Positions 33,825 to 41,690 of a DNA stretch of 64,000 bases are shown in pieces. The notes beneath the pieces were generated by a model. The model worked only from the letters and a program-made list of their open reading frames with translations, had not been told where the DNA came from and made no database searches. Where the stretch lies: NCBI GenBank assembly GCA_964588335.1, contig CAZPOV010000008.1:79568-143567 (forward strand), in the 5' to 3' direction. Position 1 is the stretch's first letter. Every line of letters begins with the position of its first letter. The stretch comes from JAGQZY01 sp964588335. Its GTDB lineage: Bacteria > Bdellovibrionota > Bdellovibrionia > Bdellovibrionales > JAGQZY01. The translations under genes and the position numbers were made by a program.

Positions 33825-34124
33825 ATGTTTTCACGTTGGCGTGTTTTTTTTCACAGATTGCTTCATAGCCCGATGCGGGTGTTCTTGTTTGGTGTTCTCC
33901 TAACATTTGTGATGCTGATCTTCGATGGTAGCCTTTGGCGTTATTGGAGCCTGCAGCGCGGGCAAGAGGACATGCAAGATCGGATGACGGATTTGGAGGA
34001 AAAGGCTCGAAAGCTGGAATTTCAAATCCATCAGGCTGAAAAACTCACCTACATCGAGCGTCAGGCAACCGATCAGTTTGATTACGTCCGCGAGGGCGAT
34101 CTTATTTTCGTATTTTCCGAATAA
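33825..34124 (+). CDS. ftsB: FtsB/DivIC-type septum formation protein
   Basis: A 99-residue bitopic membrane protein: short cytoplasmic start, one membrane helix (MRVFLFGVLLTFVMLIF, about 17-33), then a coiled coil (about 42-75; QRGQEDMQDRMTDLEEKARK) and a C-terminal EGDLIFVF typical of FtsB. FtsB binds FtsL and FtsQ and activates septal peptidoglycan synthesis. Position next to eno supports the call. A weak AAGG stands before the ATG. Confidence 0.85.
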   Translation: MFSRWRVFFHRLLHSPMRVFLFGVLLTFVMLIFDGSLWRYWSLQRGQEDMQDRMTDLEEKARKLEFQIHQAEKLTYIERQATDQFDYVREGDLIFVFSE

Positions 34125-34235
34125 TCCTTGTTCTCAAAAGTTTATTTTCAACCTCTCTTGTTCTAGGGCGGTGCACTTGTATTGGCTCCGACCCAACATC
34201 ATGCTAATTCAGTAAGACAGTCGAGAGGAAAACCT

Positions 34236-36755
34236 ATGAAAAAGCTTTATTTAGTTGATGTGAGTTCCATGTTTTTTCGAGCCTTCTATGCCGTTCGAAT
34301 GCTGAACAATTCAGCGGGAATGCCAACCAATGCAATTTATGGTTTTTTGTCGATGTCTGTGAAGCTTTTGAAAGATGTGCAACCGGATTATATGGTGTAC
34401 TGCTACGATCAGCCGAAGCCCTCTTTTCGCAAAGACCTTTATGAGGACTACAAAGCCAATCGTAGCGAAACTCCCGAAGAGCTAGTGCCGCAGATTCCCT
34501 ATATTCACAAGCTGACAGAGCTTATGGGGATTCCTGGCATCGGCAAAGAAAACTACGAGGCTGACGACGTTATTGGCTCATTGGTTAAATATGGCCTCGA
34601 TAATAAACTTGAAGTGGTCATTGTTAGTGGTGATAAAGATTTTGCCCAGCTTATCAATGATAAAGTGATCCTGTATGACACCATGAAAGACGTTAAATAT
34701 GATGTTCAAGGTGTGATCGACAAATGGGGCGTTCATCCCGACCAGTTCATCGATTATTTGGCGATCTGCGGAGACTCGTCGGATAACATTCCAGGCGTTA
34801 AGGGGATTGGTCCAAAGGGCGCGCAAAAGCTCCTGAGCCAATTCGAAACTTTGGATGGAATTTACGAAAATATTGAAAGTGTTCGAACACCGTCGCATGT
34901 GAAGAAGTTAAAAGAATTCAAAGAAGAGGCCTACCTATCAAAACAATTGGTGGAGATTGTGCAAGATCTTGACTTGGTGAAGGATCTTAACGACATCAGT
35001 CTTAAACCAATCAACACCGAAAAGTTGGCTGAAGTTCTTGATGAGTTGGAGTTCAGCTCTTTTAAGAAGAACCTTTTGGGAGCTTCTACCGGAAGCCAAA
35101 AGTCTTCAGCCAAAGCTGTTGAGAAACGCAAAAAGAGTTTAACTGTCAGAAACTGCGATGCTCTGGAACTGAACGACTGGCTGAGTGACCGCGATGAGAT
35201 CATGGTGTGGAAAGACTCGCGCATCTTTTTTGTGGTTAAGGGCAATGAATGCTGTGTGGTTGAAGATGAATTTCATAAGATTGGTGAAATCTTAAATGGA
35301 AAAAATCTGAAGTGGCAAGGCTTTGATGTGAAAAGTGTATGGCGTGATTTGGGAATCACCCATGGTGAAGTAACGGCCGACCTGATGCTTTCCGCATACT
35401 TATTAAAAGCGGGCTCTATAAAAAACCTAAACGAGGTGTATCAGCAGTACGTGGGTAACACTCTTCCAGACTTTCCCGAGCCGGTGGACATCGTTGCGGC
35501 TCTAGAAGAGACGCGAGACATTGTCATCGACAAGCTCAAGGAACAGAAAATGCTTCCTATATTGCAGACAGTGGATTTGCCACTGGTGGAAGTATTAGCG
35601 TCGATGGAAGCCAAAGGCGTCTGTCTGGACACGAAATTATTGGCCAAAGAATCAAAAGCTTTAGAAAAAGAAATCGCGGCTCTAGAAAAAGAAATCAAAG
35701 AAATTTCGGGTGAAGAATTTAACGTCGCCAGTCCCAAACAGCTGTCGGTTATCTTGTTCGATAAAATGGGACTCACAAAAGGTAAAAAAACAAAAACAGG
35801 ATATTCGACAGCCACTGATGTTTTAGAAAAATTAATTGATGAAAGTCCAATTGCTCAGAAGATTTTAGACTATCGAGAGTTATCAAAATTAAAGTCCACT
35901 TACGTTGATGCTTTGCCTGAATTGGTGAATGAAAAAACGGAAAGAGTGCACACGGTTTTTAATCAAGCCCTAACCACCACTGGCCGCCTTTCAAGCAACC
36001 ATCCCAATTTACAAAATATTCCGATCCGTACTGAACGCGGCAAGCAAGTGCGCGAGGCGTTTGTGGTTCCAAAGGGTTATAAAATGCTTTCGGCTGACTA
36101 CAGCCAGATTGAATTGCGCGTCCTAGCCCACATCACAAAAGATCCCGGATTGCTGGAGGCTTTTAATAATGATCGAGATATCCACTCTTGGACGGCCAGT
36201 GAAATTTTCGATACACCTCTTGATAAGGTGGATTCCGGACAGCGGCGCATGGCGAAGGCGGTCAATTTTGGGATCGCCTACGGGCAAGGGGTTTACGGCT
36301 TGGCTGAGACCTTACAAATTCCGCGTAAAGAATCCAAAGAAATTATCGAAAACTACTTTCAAAAGTTTTCTGGGGTAAAGACCTATATGGATGAAATTGT
36401 GGAGAAGGCCAAAGATCAGGGTTACGTTGAGACTCTTTTTGGCCGACGCCGGTATCTTCCAGAGCTTAAATCGAAGAATCCCATGCAGCGAAGTTTTGGT
36501 GAACGGGCGGCGATCAATGCCCCGATTCAAGGAACAGCCAGCGACCTTGTTAAAATGGCTATGTTAGAACTTTACGAAGACTACCCCAGCGATATGCTGC
36601 TACAGGTTCATGATGAATTGATTTTTGAACTTCCGGAAAAAGGTATCGAAGACTCTGCCGCTAAGATCAAAGAAGTGATGGAGAACAACGTGAAACTTGA
36701 AGTGAAGTTGAAGGTGAACGTTGAATGGGGCGATAATTGGTCTGAGGCCCATTAA
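34236..36755 (+). CDS. polA: DNA polymerase I
   Basis: An 839-residue enzyme for Okazaki fragment maturation and repair. Start ATG 34236 follows AGAGGA and gives MKKLYLVDVSSMFFRAFYAV; an upstream frame adds 18 unrelated residues. Residues 1-280 form the 5'-3' nuclease (VSGDKDFAQL, CGDSSDNIPGVKGIGPKGA). About 290-440 is an exonuclease-like domain without the usual DxE motif (IMVWKDSRI stands in its place), so proofreading is probably absent, as in Bacillus-type PolA. About 450-839 is the polymerase: DYSQIELRVLAHI (motif A), RRMAKAVNFGIAYGQG (B), QVHDELIFE (C). Confidence 0.96.
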   Translation: MKKLYLVDVSSMFFRAFYAVRMLNNSAGMPTNAIYGFLSMSVKLLKDVQPDYMVYCYDQPKPSFRKDLYEDYKANRSETPEELVPQIPYIHKLTELMGIPGIGKENYEADDVIGSLVKYGLDNKLEVVIVSGDKDFAQLINDKVILYDTMKDVKYDVQGVIDKWGVHPDQFIDYLAICGDSSDNIPGVKGIGPKGAQKLLSQFETLDGIYENIESVRTPSHVKKLKEFKEEAYLSKQLVEIVQDLDLVKDLNDISLKPINTEKLAEVLDELEFSSFKKNLLGASTGSQKSSAKAVEKRKKSLTVRNCDALELNDWLSDRDEIMVWKDSRIFFVVKGNECCVVEDEFHKIGEILNGKNLKWQGFDVKSVWRDLGITHGEVTADLMLSAYLLKAGSIKNLNEVYQQYVGNTLPDFPEPVDIVAALEETRDIVIDKLKEQKMLPILQTVDLPLVEVLASMEAKGVCLDTKLLAKESKALEKEIAALEKEIKEISGEEFNVASPKQLSVILFDKMGLTKGKKTKTGYSTATDVLEKLIDESPIAQKILDYRELSKLKSTYVDALPELVNEKTERVHTVFNQALTTTGRLSSNHPNLQNIPIRTERGKQVREAFVVPKGYKMLSADYSQIELRVLAHITKDPGLLEAFNNDRDIHSWTASEIFDTPLDKVDSGQRRMAKAVNFGIAYGQGVYGLAETLQIPRKESKEIIENYFQKFSGVKTYMDEIVEKAKDQGYVETLFGRRRYLPELKSKNPMQRSFGERAAINAPIQGTASDLVKMAMLELYEDYPSDMLLQVHDELIFELPEKGIEDSAAKIKEVMENNVKLEVKLKVNVEWGDNWSEAH

Positions 36756-36811
36756 TCGATGTCTAAAAACCTTTGCCTCTGTTGAAGCGAAAAAAACATC
36801 AATAGGAGTTG

Positions 36812-37183
36812 TTAAAACCGCATCGACTTGCAAGTGTCGATCAGGTCGGCGCTGAAGAAGTCTTCGCCAGAATCATCGGTGCAGTTGACTTCAAAACCCC
36901 AGGTGGCTTCTTCAATCAAGGCACACAAAATAATTTGCTCGTGTCGTTTTTCTTCAGCATCAAGAATTTGGTAGATGGACTCTGTGTTGGAAAGATAGGT
37001 TCGAGCCGATTGGTGAGAGGCTCTTAAATTTCTTTTGTCTTTCGCGTTCAATAATGAAAGGTCGTACTCTTGGTTGACCTGTTCCCAGGAAAGACAGCCT
37101 AAATCAAAGGTGTCGTGATTTCCGGCAGATGCCAGTGCTCCAGAAAAATTCAATATTAAAGATAAAAATAGAACCCGTTTCAC
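36812..37183 (-). CDS. Small secreted protein, function unknown
   Basis: I prefer GTG 37183, with AGGTGG upstream, giving a 123-residue protein with a clean signal peptide (VKRVLFLSLILNFSGALASA). Earlier ATGs at 37213 and 37360 add residues with no sign of being coding. The mature part (about 100 residues) is acidic with Cys in LGCLSWEQ, ILCALIEEA, VNCTDD and DTCKSM, likely two disulphides in the periplasm. No domain recognised. Divergent from the next gene. Confidence 0.62.
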   Translation of the reverse strand: MKRVLFLSLILNFSGALASAGNHDTFDLGCLSWEQVNQEYDLSLLNAKDKRNLRASHQSARTYLSNTESIYQILDAEEKRHEQIILCALIEEATWGFEVNCTDDSGEDFFSADLIDTCKSMRF

Positions 37184-37377
37184 CCATCCACCTGCGCCAA
37201 TAATGTCACTCATATTGCAAAAGATACATTCGTTCCGCTCCAATTGATAGGGGTTTTCAGTTTTCTTAAAAAGATTACATACCCGAGCGGCCGTTTTTTT
37301 GGTTTTGGCCTCGGCTGGCCAAAATCCCCGCCAGCCGGGCCTCTGGCACAGTTCTTCCAATAGGAAAGGTCGAGGTA

Positions 37378-38145
37378 ATGATGATGAGTGAGTTAATTCG
37401 AATTATTTGTTTTTTTGGGCTTGTCTTGGGTTTTAATAGCTTAGCGAAAGCGGAGATGGCCTTGGTGAATCATGGCGAAGACATTATTTATGTCGGTGTC
37501 GGGGCTCAGCAAGGTGATGAGCACACGGTTATCCACAATTACGTGAACTGTCGTCTGTTCTGTTCGCGAAGTTCCAATAGTTTTCGAGTCGCCAGCCGTG
37601 ATCTGATCCGGCCGGTGGCGACTGTAACGGTGGAAACCCAAGGTGTTTTGCGCAACATTGGACGAGACGAAGTGATTCTGGGAACCGATGGAAACATCTA
37701 CTTGGTTCGCGATGTTTTTGATAATGGCATGATTGCCGCCTATCGTTCTGATATCAATCCAAACAGTCGCAATCGAGTGGCCGGTAATATTGACGCTGCC
37801 GAAGAAGATGACACTTTTATTCTCGATGTTGATGATGTTCAAGCCGTTCAGGTATCTTGTTTTCTTAATATCTGCACAGGCCAGCGCTACCATGAGATAG
37901 CAGGAATGCCTCTTTGTGATTTCGAAAGACTTCGTGGTGTTGAAGTCACTGAAGGAGTGGTCACTGGTGTGCCCAGCAATTTGGCTTGCCGTGTGGATCG
38001 CTCGGCGCCAATACATGCTGTTTTTAGTGATGGCACTTTGGCCAACGGCAACCGCTTATTCAATCCGTTTCCGAGGACGATCAATAATTACTATCGAGTC
38101 ACTGAAGCTGAAGAATTATCAGATGAAAGTTCGTCGATTTTCTAA
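37378..38145 (+). CDS. Secreted protein, function unknown
   Basis: A 255-residue protein with a signal peptide (ICFFGLVLGFNSLAKA). GAGG precedes three ATG codons in a row (37378, 37381, 37384), any of which may be the start. The mature part is beta-rich with an even spread of charged residues and five Cys (NCRLFC, CFLNIC, LC), so disulphides are likely. EVILGTDGNIYLVRDVFDNG looks like repeated strand-turn units. No family recognised. Confidence 0.68.
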   Translation: MMMSELIRIICFFGLVLGFNSLAKAEMALVNHGEDIIYVGVGAQQGDEHTVIHNYVNCRLFCSRSSNSFRVASRDLIRPVATVTVETQGVLRNIGRDEVILGTDGNIYLVRDVFDNGMIAAYRSDINPNSRNRVAGNIDAAEEDDTFILDVDDVQAVQVSCFLNICTGQRYHEIAGMPLCDFERLRGVEVTEGVVTGVPSNLACRVDRSAPIHAVFSDGTLANGNRLFNPFPRTINNYYRVTEAEELSDESSSIF

Positions 38146-38231
38146 AGTGGGATGGAAATTTTCACCCAATAACTCCGTTGTTTATGTTTTTGAGGTGTAA
38201 ACATTTTTCGGATGCAAAGAGCGCAATCCAC

Positions 38232-38262
38232 AGGTGTTAAACTTTTTGACACCTATCAAAGA
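38232..38262 (+). terminator. Hairpin with downstream T-run, possible terminator
   Basis: AGGTGT / ACACCT (38232-38237 with 38249-38254, loop of 11) is followed by ATCAAAGAC and then seven T (38264 on). The distance to the T-run is larger than usual, so termination efficiency is doubtful. Confidence 0.35.
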
Positions 38263-38279
38263 CTTTTTTTCATTGTAAA

Positions 38280-38299
38280 CCCTTGAAATCCCTTGAAAT
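38280..38299. repeat. Tandem 10-bp direct repeat, possible operator
   Basis: CCCTTGAAAT occurs twice without spacing (38280-38289 and 38290-38299), about 70 bp before the next gene. TTGAAA in it could serve as a -35 element with TATTAA at 38304 as -10 (15-bp spacing from the first copy). A regulator binding site is possible. Confidence 0.35.
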
Positions 38300-38369
38300 C
38301 GGATATTAAAAACTGTCTCGTTTTGGCACATGAATCGCATTGTAGTGGGGTGTAAGGAGAGAGAATACA

Positions 38370-39074
38370 ATGTTTAAAAATACTATCATCATATTGGTAA
38401 CCATCATGATCGCTTCGCCAGCGATGGCCAACAATCGTCCCCGTCGGCCCGCTGACCAGCAAAGTCAGGGGATGTCTCAGAAAAAAGTTCACTCCGCGGC
38501 GGTGGAGAAGAAGGCTATTCCTAAAGTGGCGCCGGTTAAAGCCACAAAAGTTGTTCACCAAAAACAGGTGAAAGCTGAATCGAGCGAAACTTCGAATCCG
38601 GTTTCTGCAACTAAGATAATTGACGTTAAAGCCGAACAAAACACCTGGCGCAAAGGTAAAAATACGGTGGTTCAACTGAAGGGGCAAGCCTCCGAGGACT
38701 CTGCCAGATGTAAAACTTTTCAGGTGCGTCTTGAGCAAGAGCTAGAGTACCACATCGAATGCATTGGGCAGCAGATGAACGCCAAGTTTAATCTTGAGAG
38801 CAGTGCCAGTCGCACCGTTTCGCAAAAAGACGGTCACGTGACGGTCACTCAATACGGTTATTTGACTAAGAAGCCCCGAATCTCCAAAGACAAAAAATCG
38901 ACTTTAAAAGTTCCGTTCGTAGAGCAGATCATCCATATTAAAAGACTCGAAGATGGCCAATTGTCCTTTTATTTTGAAAGTTTCAAAGAAGATGAGTTTG
39001 GCAGAATTGTCCAAGATGGCTTTGTTCAAGCCCATTCGTTGACCAACGAGAAGATGAAGATCAGTGCTTACTGA
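38370..39074 (+). CDS. Secreted protein, function unknown
   Basis: A 234-residue protein with a signal peptide (IIILVTIMIASPAMA, cleavage before NNRP). Residues 22-85 are Lys/Ala/Val-rich and low-complexity; the rest (about 90-234) is beta-rich, with a single Cys pair (ARCKTF, IECIGQ). AAGGAG lies upstream of the ATG. An 11-bp inverted repeat (39068-39116) spans the stop codon. No family recognised; periplasmic location expected. Confidence 0.68.
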   Translation: MFKNTIIILVTIMIASPAMANNRPRRPADQQSQGMSQKKVHSAAVEKKAIPKVAPVKATKVVHQKQVKAESSETSNPVSATKIIDVKAEQNTWRKGKNTVVQLKGQASEDSARCKTFQVRLEQELEYHIECIGQQMNAKFNLESSASRTVSQKDGHVTVTQYGYLTKKPRISKDKKSTLKVPFVEQIIHIKRLEDGQLSFYFESFKEDEFGRIVQDGFVQAHSLTNEKMKISAY

Positions 39075-39116
39075 AAAGCTTACAATAATAAGGGGTTTTT
39101 CCCTACTTTTCAGTAA
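39068..39116. repeat. Nested inverted repeat spanning a stop codon
   Basis: TTACTGAAAAG (39068-39078) and CTTTTCAGTAA (39106-39116) are perfectly complementary over 11 bp; the stop codon TGA lies in the left arm. Inside, AGGG/CCCT (39091-39094 with 39101-39104) forms a small second stem. It may act as a bidirectional terminator or protect the mRNA end. Confidence 0.6.
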
Positions 39117-39139
39117 TTGCTGATAATGTTTTCGATACT

Positions 39140-40222
39140 ATGTGGAGTAAAATCAAACCCCTTAATCTTGCATTGACAGTTTTCCTTCAAGGGTTGGTTT
39201 TCCTGTATTCCCAAAGCACTATGGCCCAGGAACGTTGTTCCGACGTGATGTCTTATCAGCAGAGACTTTATAGTGCTGATTATATTCCCTACATTCAAAA
39301 TCGTTTGGGAGGTCACGCCACTCGATGGTACGAAATGTTCTCTCGGTACAATGAAAGCAATCGTAGTATCGAAGAACTGGTGATGATTGACTCCATTTTT
39401 GCCAACACCCAAGCTCGTGGATGGTTGGCGCGGCAAAGCAATGCTTTTAAGTTTGTTCGCCTGGAGTCCATTACCAAAACATTAGACCAGGTGTTAAAGC
39501 GCCAGACCGGTTTGAATCAAACCCGCCAATGGAACGAGTTAAATCTTTACGAGAGACGGGCCTTGCTTTTAGTGACGTTTAAAAAATGGTGGTGGGAAGT
39601 CGACAGTCATCATGTTGTGGGTTTCTCCCGCTGGACGGACGTTTCTTATTTATTGAGTCGTTCATTGTCAGAGCCTTTAGCACCGGGGCGCTTGGATATG
39701 CGGTTGCACGAGCTTTTGGCGACTCCCACTCGCAATAGTTTTTTAAGCAGTCTTATTCGTAATTTTCGAAGCGAAATCCGAACCCTGGAGGCTGTTAAAA
39801 ATCAACCGGAAGCTCAAGAGGTTTTAAAGCAAACTCTCGCCCACCGCGTTGACTTCCTGACCCGTCTGCGTTCGGCGTCGGGGATGCAGGGGCAGCGTCT
39901 CCGTTTGTTGAATATGCAGATATTGCGAGCCGCCGTCCTGCGCCAGATGATGGTTGAAGGTCGCCCTCTGAAAACCGAGGAAATTGCAACTGTGGCTCGC
40001 CAGATTGATGTGAGTCCTCAGTTGGCCCGCGAGATGTTCTGGGGCCAGGTTGGAATGGGACTTATCCCCAACATGAACAGTTTTGTGAACATCGGCATCG
40101 ATATCGCGATCACCTCAGCAATAGCGTTTGTCATTGGTCACTATTGGTTTGATGATCTTGAAGACGATGGAATTTATCAGGGCTCGTTTGACGAGATGTT
40201 CTCAAATTTTGAAAGCCCTTGA
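39140..40222 (+). CDS. Secreted or membrane-bound helical protein, function unknown
   Basis: A 360-residue protein with a signal peptide (LALTVFLQGLVFLYSQSTMA, cleavage before QERC) and a C-terminal hydrophobic helix (about 322-340; GIDIAITSAIAFVIGHYWF) that could anchor it in the membrane. The long middle part is helical, rich in Arg, Leu and Glu (RRALLLVTFKKWWWEV). No domain recognised. It ends exactly where the convergent lipoprotein gene ends, with no gap. Confidence 0.68.
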   Translation: MWSKIKPLNLALTVFLQGLVFLYSQSTMAQERCSDVMSYQQRLYSADYIPYIQNRLGGHATRWYEMFSRYNESNRSIEELVMIDSIFANTQARGWLARQSNAFKFVRLESITKTLDQVLKRQTGLNQTRQWNELNLYERRALLLVTFKKWWWEVDSHHVVGFSRWTDVSYLLSRSLSEPLAPGRLDMRLHELLATPTRNSFLSSLIRNFRSEIRTLEAVKNQPEAQEVLKQTLAHRVDFLTRLRSASGMQGQRLRLLNMQILRAAVLRQMMVEGRPLKTEEIATVARQIDVSPQLAREMFWGQVGMGLIPNMNSFVNIGIDIAITSAIAFVIGHYWFDDLEDDGIYQGSFDEMFSNFESP

Positions 40223-40609
40223 TTATTTCGATTCCCAGCCCACAACTTGGCCTTTTTCAAAGTAGATCACCCGTCTTTCTTTCATGTAGCCGCGAAGGGT
40301 GGGGACAGATGTTTCATAGGTCCATCTTTCAAATCCATATTTAGGATTACCAGCCACTTCAACCAATCCGGGGCGCCCTAGATAGCGCTGGACGTTGTTT
40401 TTGTTCATGCCAAGACGCAGATTTTCAATTCCGGTGGTCTCGTAGGAGCTGCCGTAGGAGCTCTGTTGCTCAGATTGTAAAAGCATTTCTAAATTGTCCA
40501 AGTCGGAAACCACTGGTGGCAGTCTTCGCGAGGCCGGTGAGGGAGGTTGAGGTAAAAGCATGCAACCTGCTAGTAAAGGTATTGAGGCAAGAAGGATTAA
40601 GACTTTCAT
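40223..40609 (-). CDS. Lipoprotein with SmpA/BamE-like repeat
   Basis: A 128-residue protein with a textbook lipobox (SIPLLAGC, Cys16), a Pro/Ser linker and a C-terminal LRLGMNKNNVQRYLGRPGLV, the Gly-x-x-x-x-V-x-x-x-L-G-x-P pattern of the SmpA/OmlA (BamE) fold. It may be part of, or similar to, outer-membrane assembly lipoproteins. Start ATG 40609 follows AGGAG by 5 bp. The 205 bp upstream (40616-40820) is noncoding so far as I can tell. Confidence 0.75.
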   Translation of the reverse strand: MKVLILLASIPLLAGCMLLPQPPSPASRRLPPVVSDLDNLEMLLQSEQQSSYGSSYETTGIENLRLGMNKNNVQRYLGRPGLVEVAGNPKYGFERWTYETSVPTLRGYMKERRVIYFEKGQVVGWESK

Positions 40610-40820
40610 TATCACTCCTATCGTGTTGAGCGCCGCCTATTGAATATGAGGAGACGACGACTCATCCATTTTCTTAAGTGCTCCCATAAGGGATTTCTTA
40701 AAGTTCTTCTCGGATTTTTCGTCGATTTTTTTGAGTCTAGTCCAGGTTTGTTCATGACGAATGTCTTGTCTTTGTAAAGTGGTTTAATTTAATATCGGAT
40801 TCTACAATAATAGAGGAATA

Positions 40821-41690
40821 ATGGCTGACGACGACAAGAACACCGAAATTGAAAACGACGAAGCCGTCGCTGACAAAGACCAGGCCTCAGCTCAGGCCGG
40901 TGCAGAGTCAAACGCTGCGGATCCGTCCAATGAAAAGGATTCCACTGAAACTCTTGATATCGATGAAGATTTAGCGGCAGCCCTTGGTGATGTCGAAGAG
41001 ACCGATGGTGTCGATATCGATCAGGCCATCGCCGAGGCCGATCCCGATTTTAGTAAGGAAATTGAAGCCATCAATAGCGAAGACTTCAGTGGTGTGGTGA
41101 TAAATAAGGAAAACCTCTCTGAAGAGGTTGATGAAAACGAAAAAGTGCCTTCTGCCTATAAAACCTTTTGGAACAATCTTCCCCAAGGTACCAAGAAACG
41201 CTATTATCTGGCCGCCGGTATTATTGCCGTTCTGATTCCCTTTGCGATTCTCATTTATATGGGAAAAATACTACCCCGCTTTGAGCTGCCTTACACTCTA
41301 AGTTTTCAGGAGCTTACCAAAGATATTTATTCGTATCCGGTTGAGGGGGTGCAAGTTCCTCTGTTTGATGACTACAGAACCCAAGCTCATACGATTCAGT
41401 TTCCGAAAACAGTGATCAATCTTCGGTCGTCGGGGGATTCTCCTTCCTACGGTGAGTTTGAGTTTTCGTTTGTCCTGCGAGATGAAGAGTTGTCGGTCGC
41501 CATTAAAGCCAAAGAATCAGAGATTGTCGATTTGATGCAAAGGGTTTTGGAGCAAGTGACTTGGCAAGAGCTCCAAAGTCCCATTGGCAAAGAAAAAGTG
41601 AAAAAAATTATTCGTCATCGTATCAATGAGTATCTGCAAGGCAACGTCGTCATCGGTGTTTATTATCGTCACGTTGTTTTAGAAAAATAA
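40821..41690 (+). CDS. FliL-like membrane protein with acidic N-terminal extension
   Basis: A 289-residue protein. Residues 1-110 are extremely acidic (Asp/Glu-rich, starting MADDDKNTEIENDE); a membrane helix follows (about 132-150; YYLAAGIIAVLIPFAILIYM); the C-terminal part has the FliL pattern: EIVDLMQRVLEQ, SPIGKEKVKKIIRHRINEYL, then VYYRHVVL. FliL surrounds the flagellar stator and boosts motor output. Normal FliL has about 150 residues and lies in flagellar operons, so this may serve another motor, such as the Agl complex at 58 kb (inference). It abuts the convergent regulator gene with no gap. Confidence 0.72.
   Translation: MADDDKNTEIENDEAVADKDQASAQAGAESNAADPSNEKDSTETLDIDEDLAAALGDVEETDGVDIDQAIAEADPDFSKEIEAINSEDFSGVVINKENLSEEVDENEKVPSAYKTFWNNLPQGTKKRYYLAAGIIAVLIPFAILIYMGKILPRFELPYTLSFQELTKDIYSYPVEGVQVPLFDDYRTQAHTIQFPKTVINLRSSGDSPSYGEFEFSFVLRDEELSVAIKAKESEIVDLMQRVLEQVTWQELQSPIGKEKVKKIIRHRINEYLQGNVVIGVYYRHVVLEK

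Noticed and set aside
40637..40790. A minus-strand frame ending in a protein-like stretch (RLKKIDEKSEKNFKKSLMGA) in the gap before the FliL-like gene
   Set aside because: No ATG, GTG or TTG opens it before an internal ATG near its end. It could be a gene remnant, but there is too little to call one.
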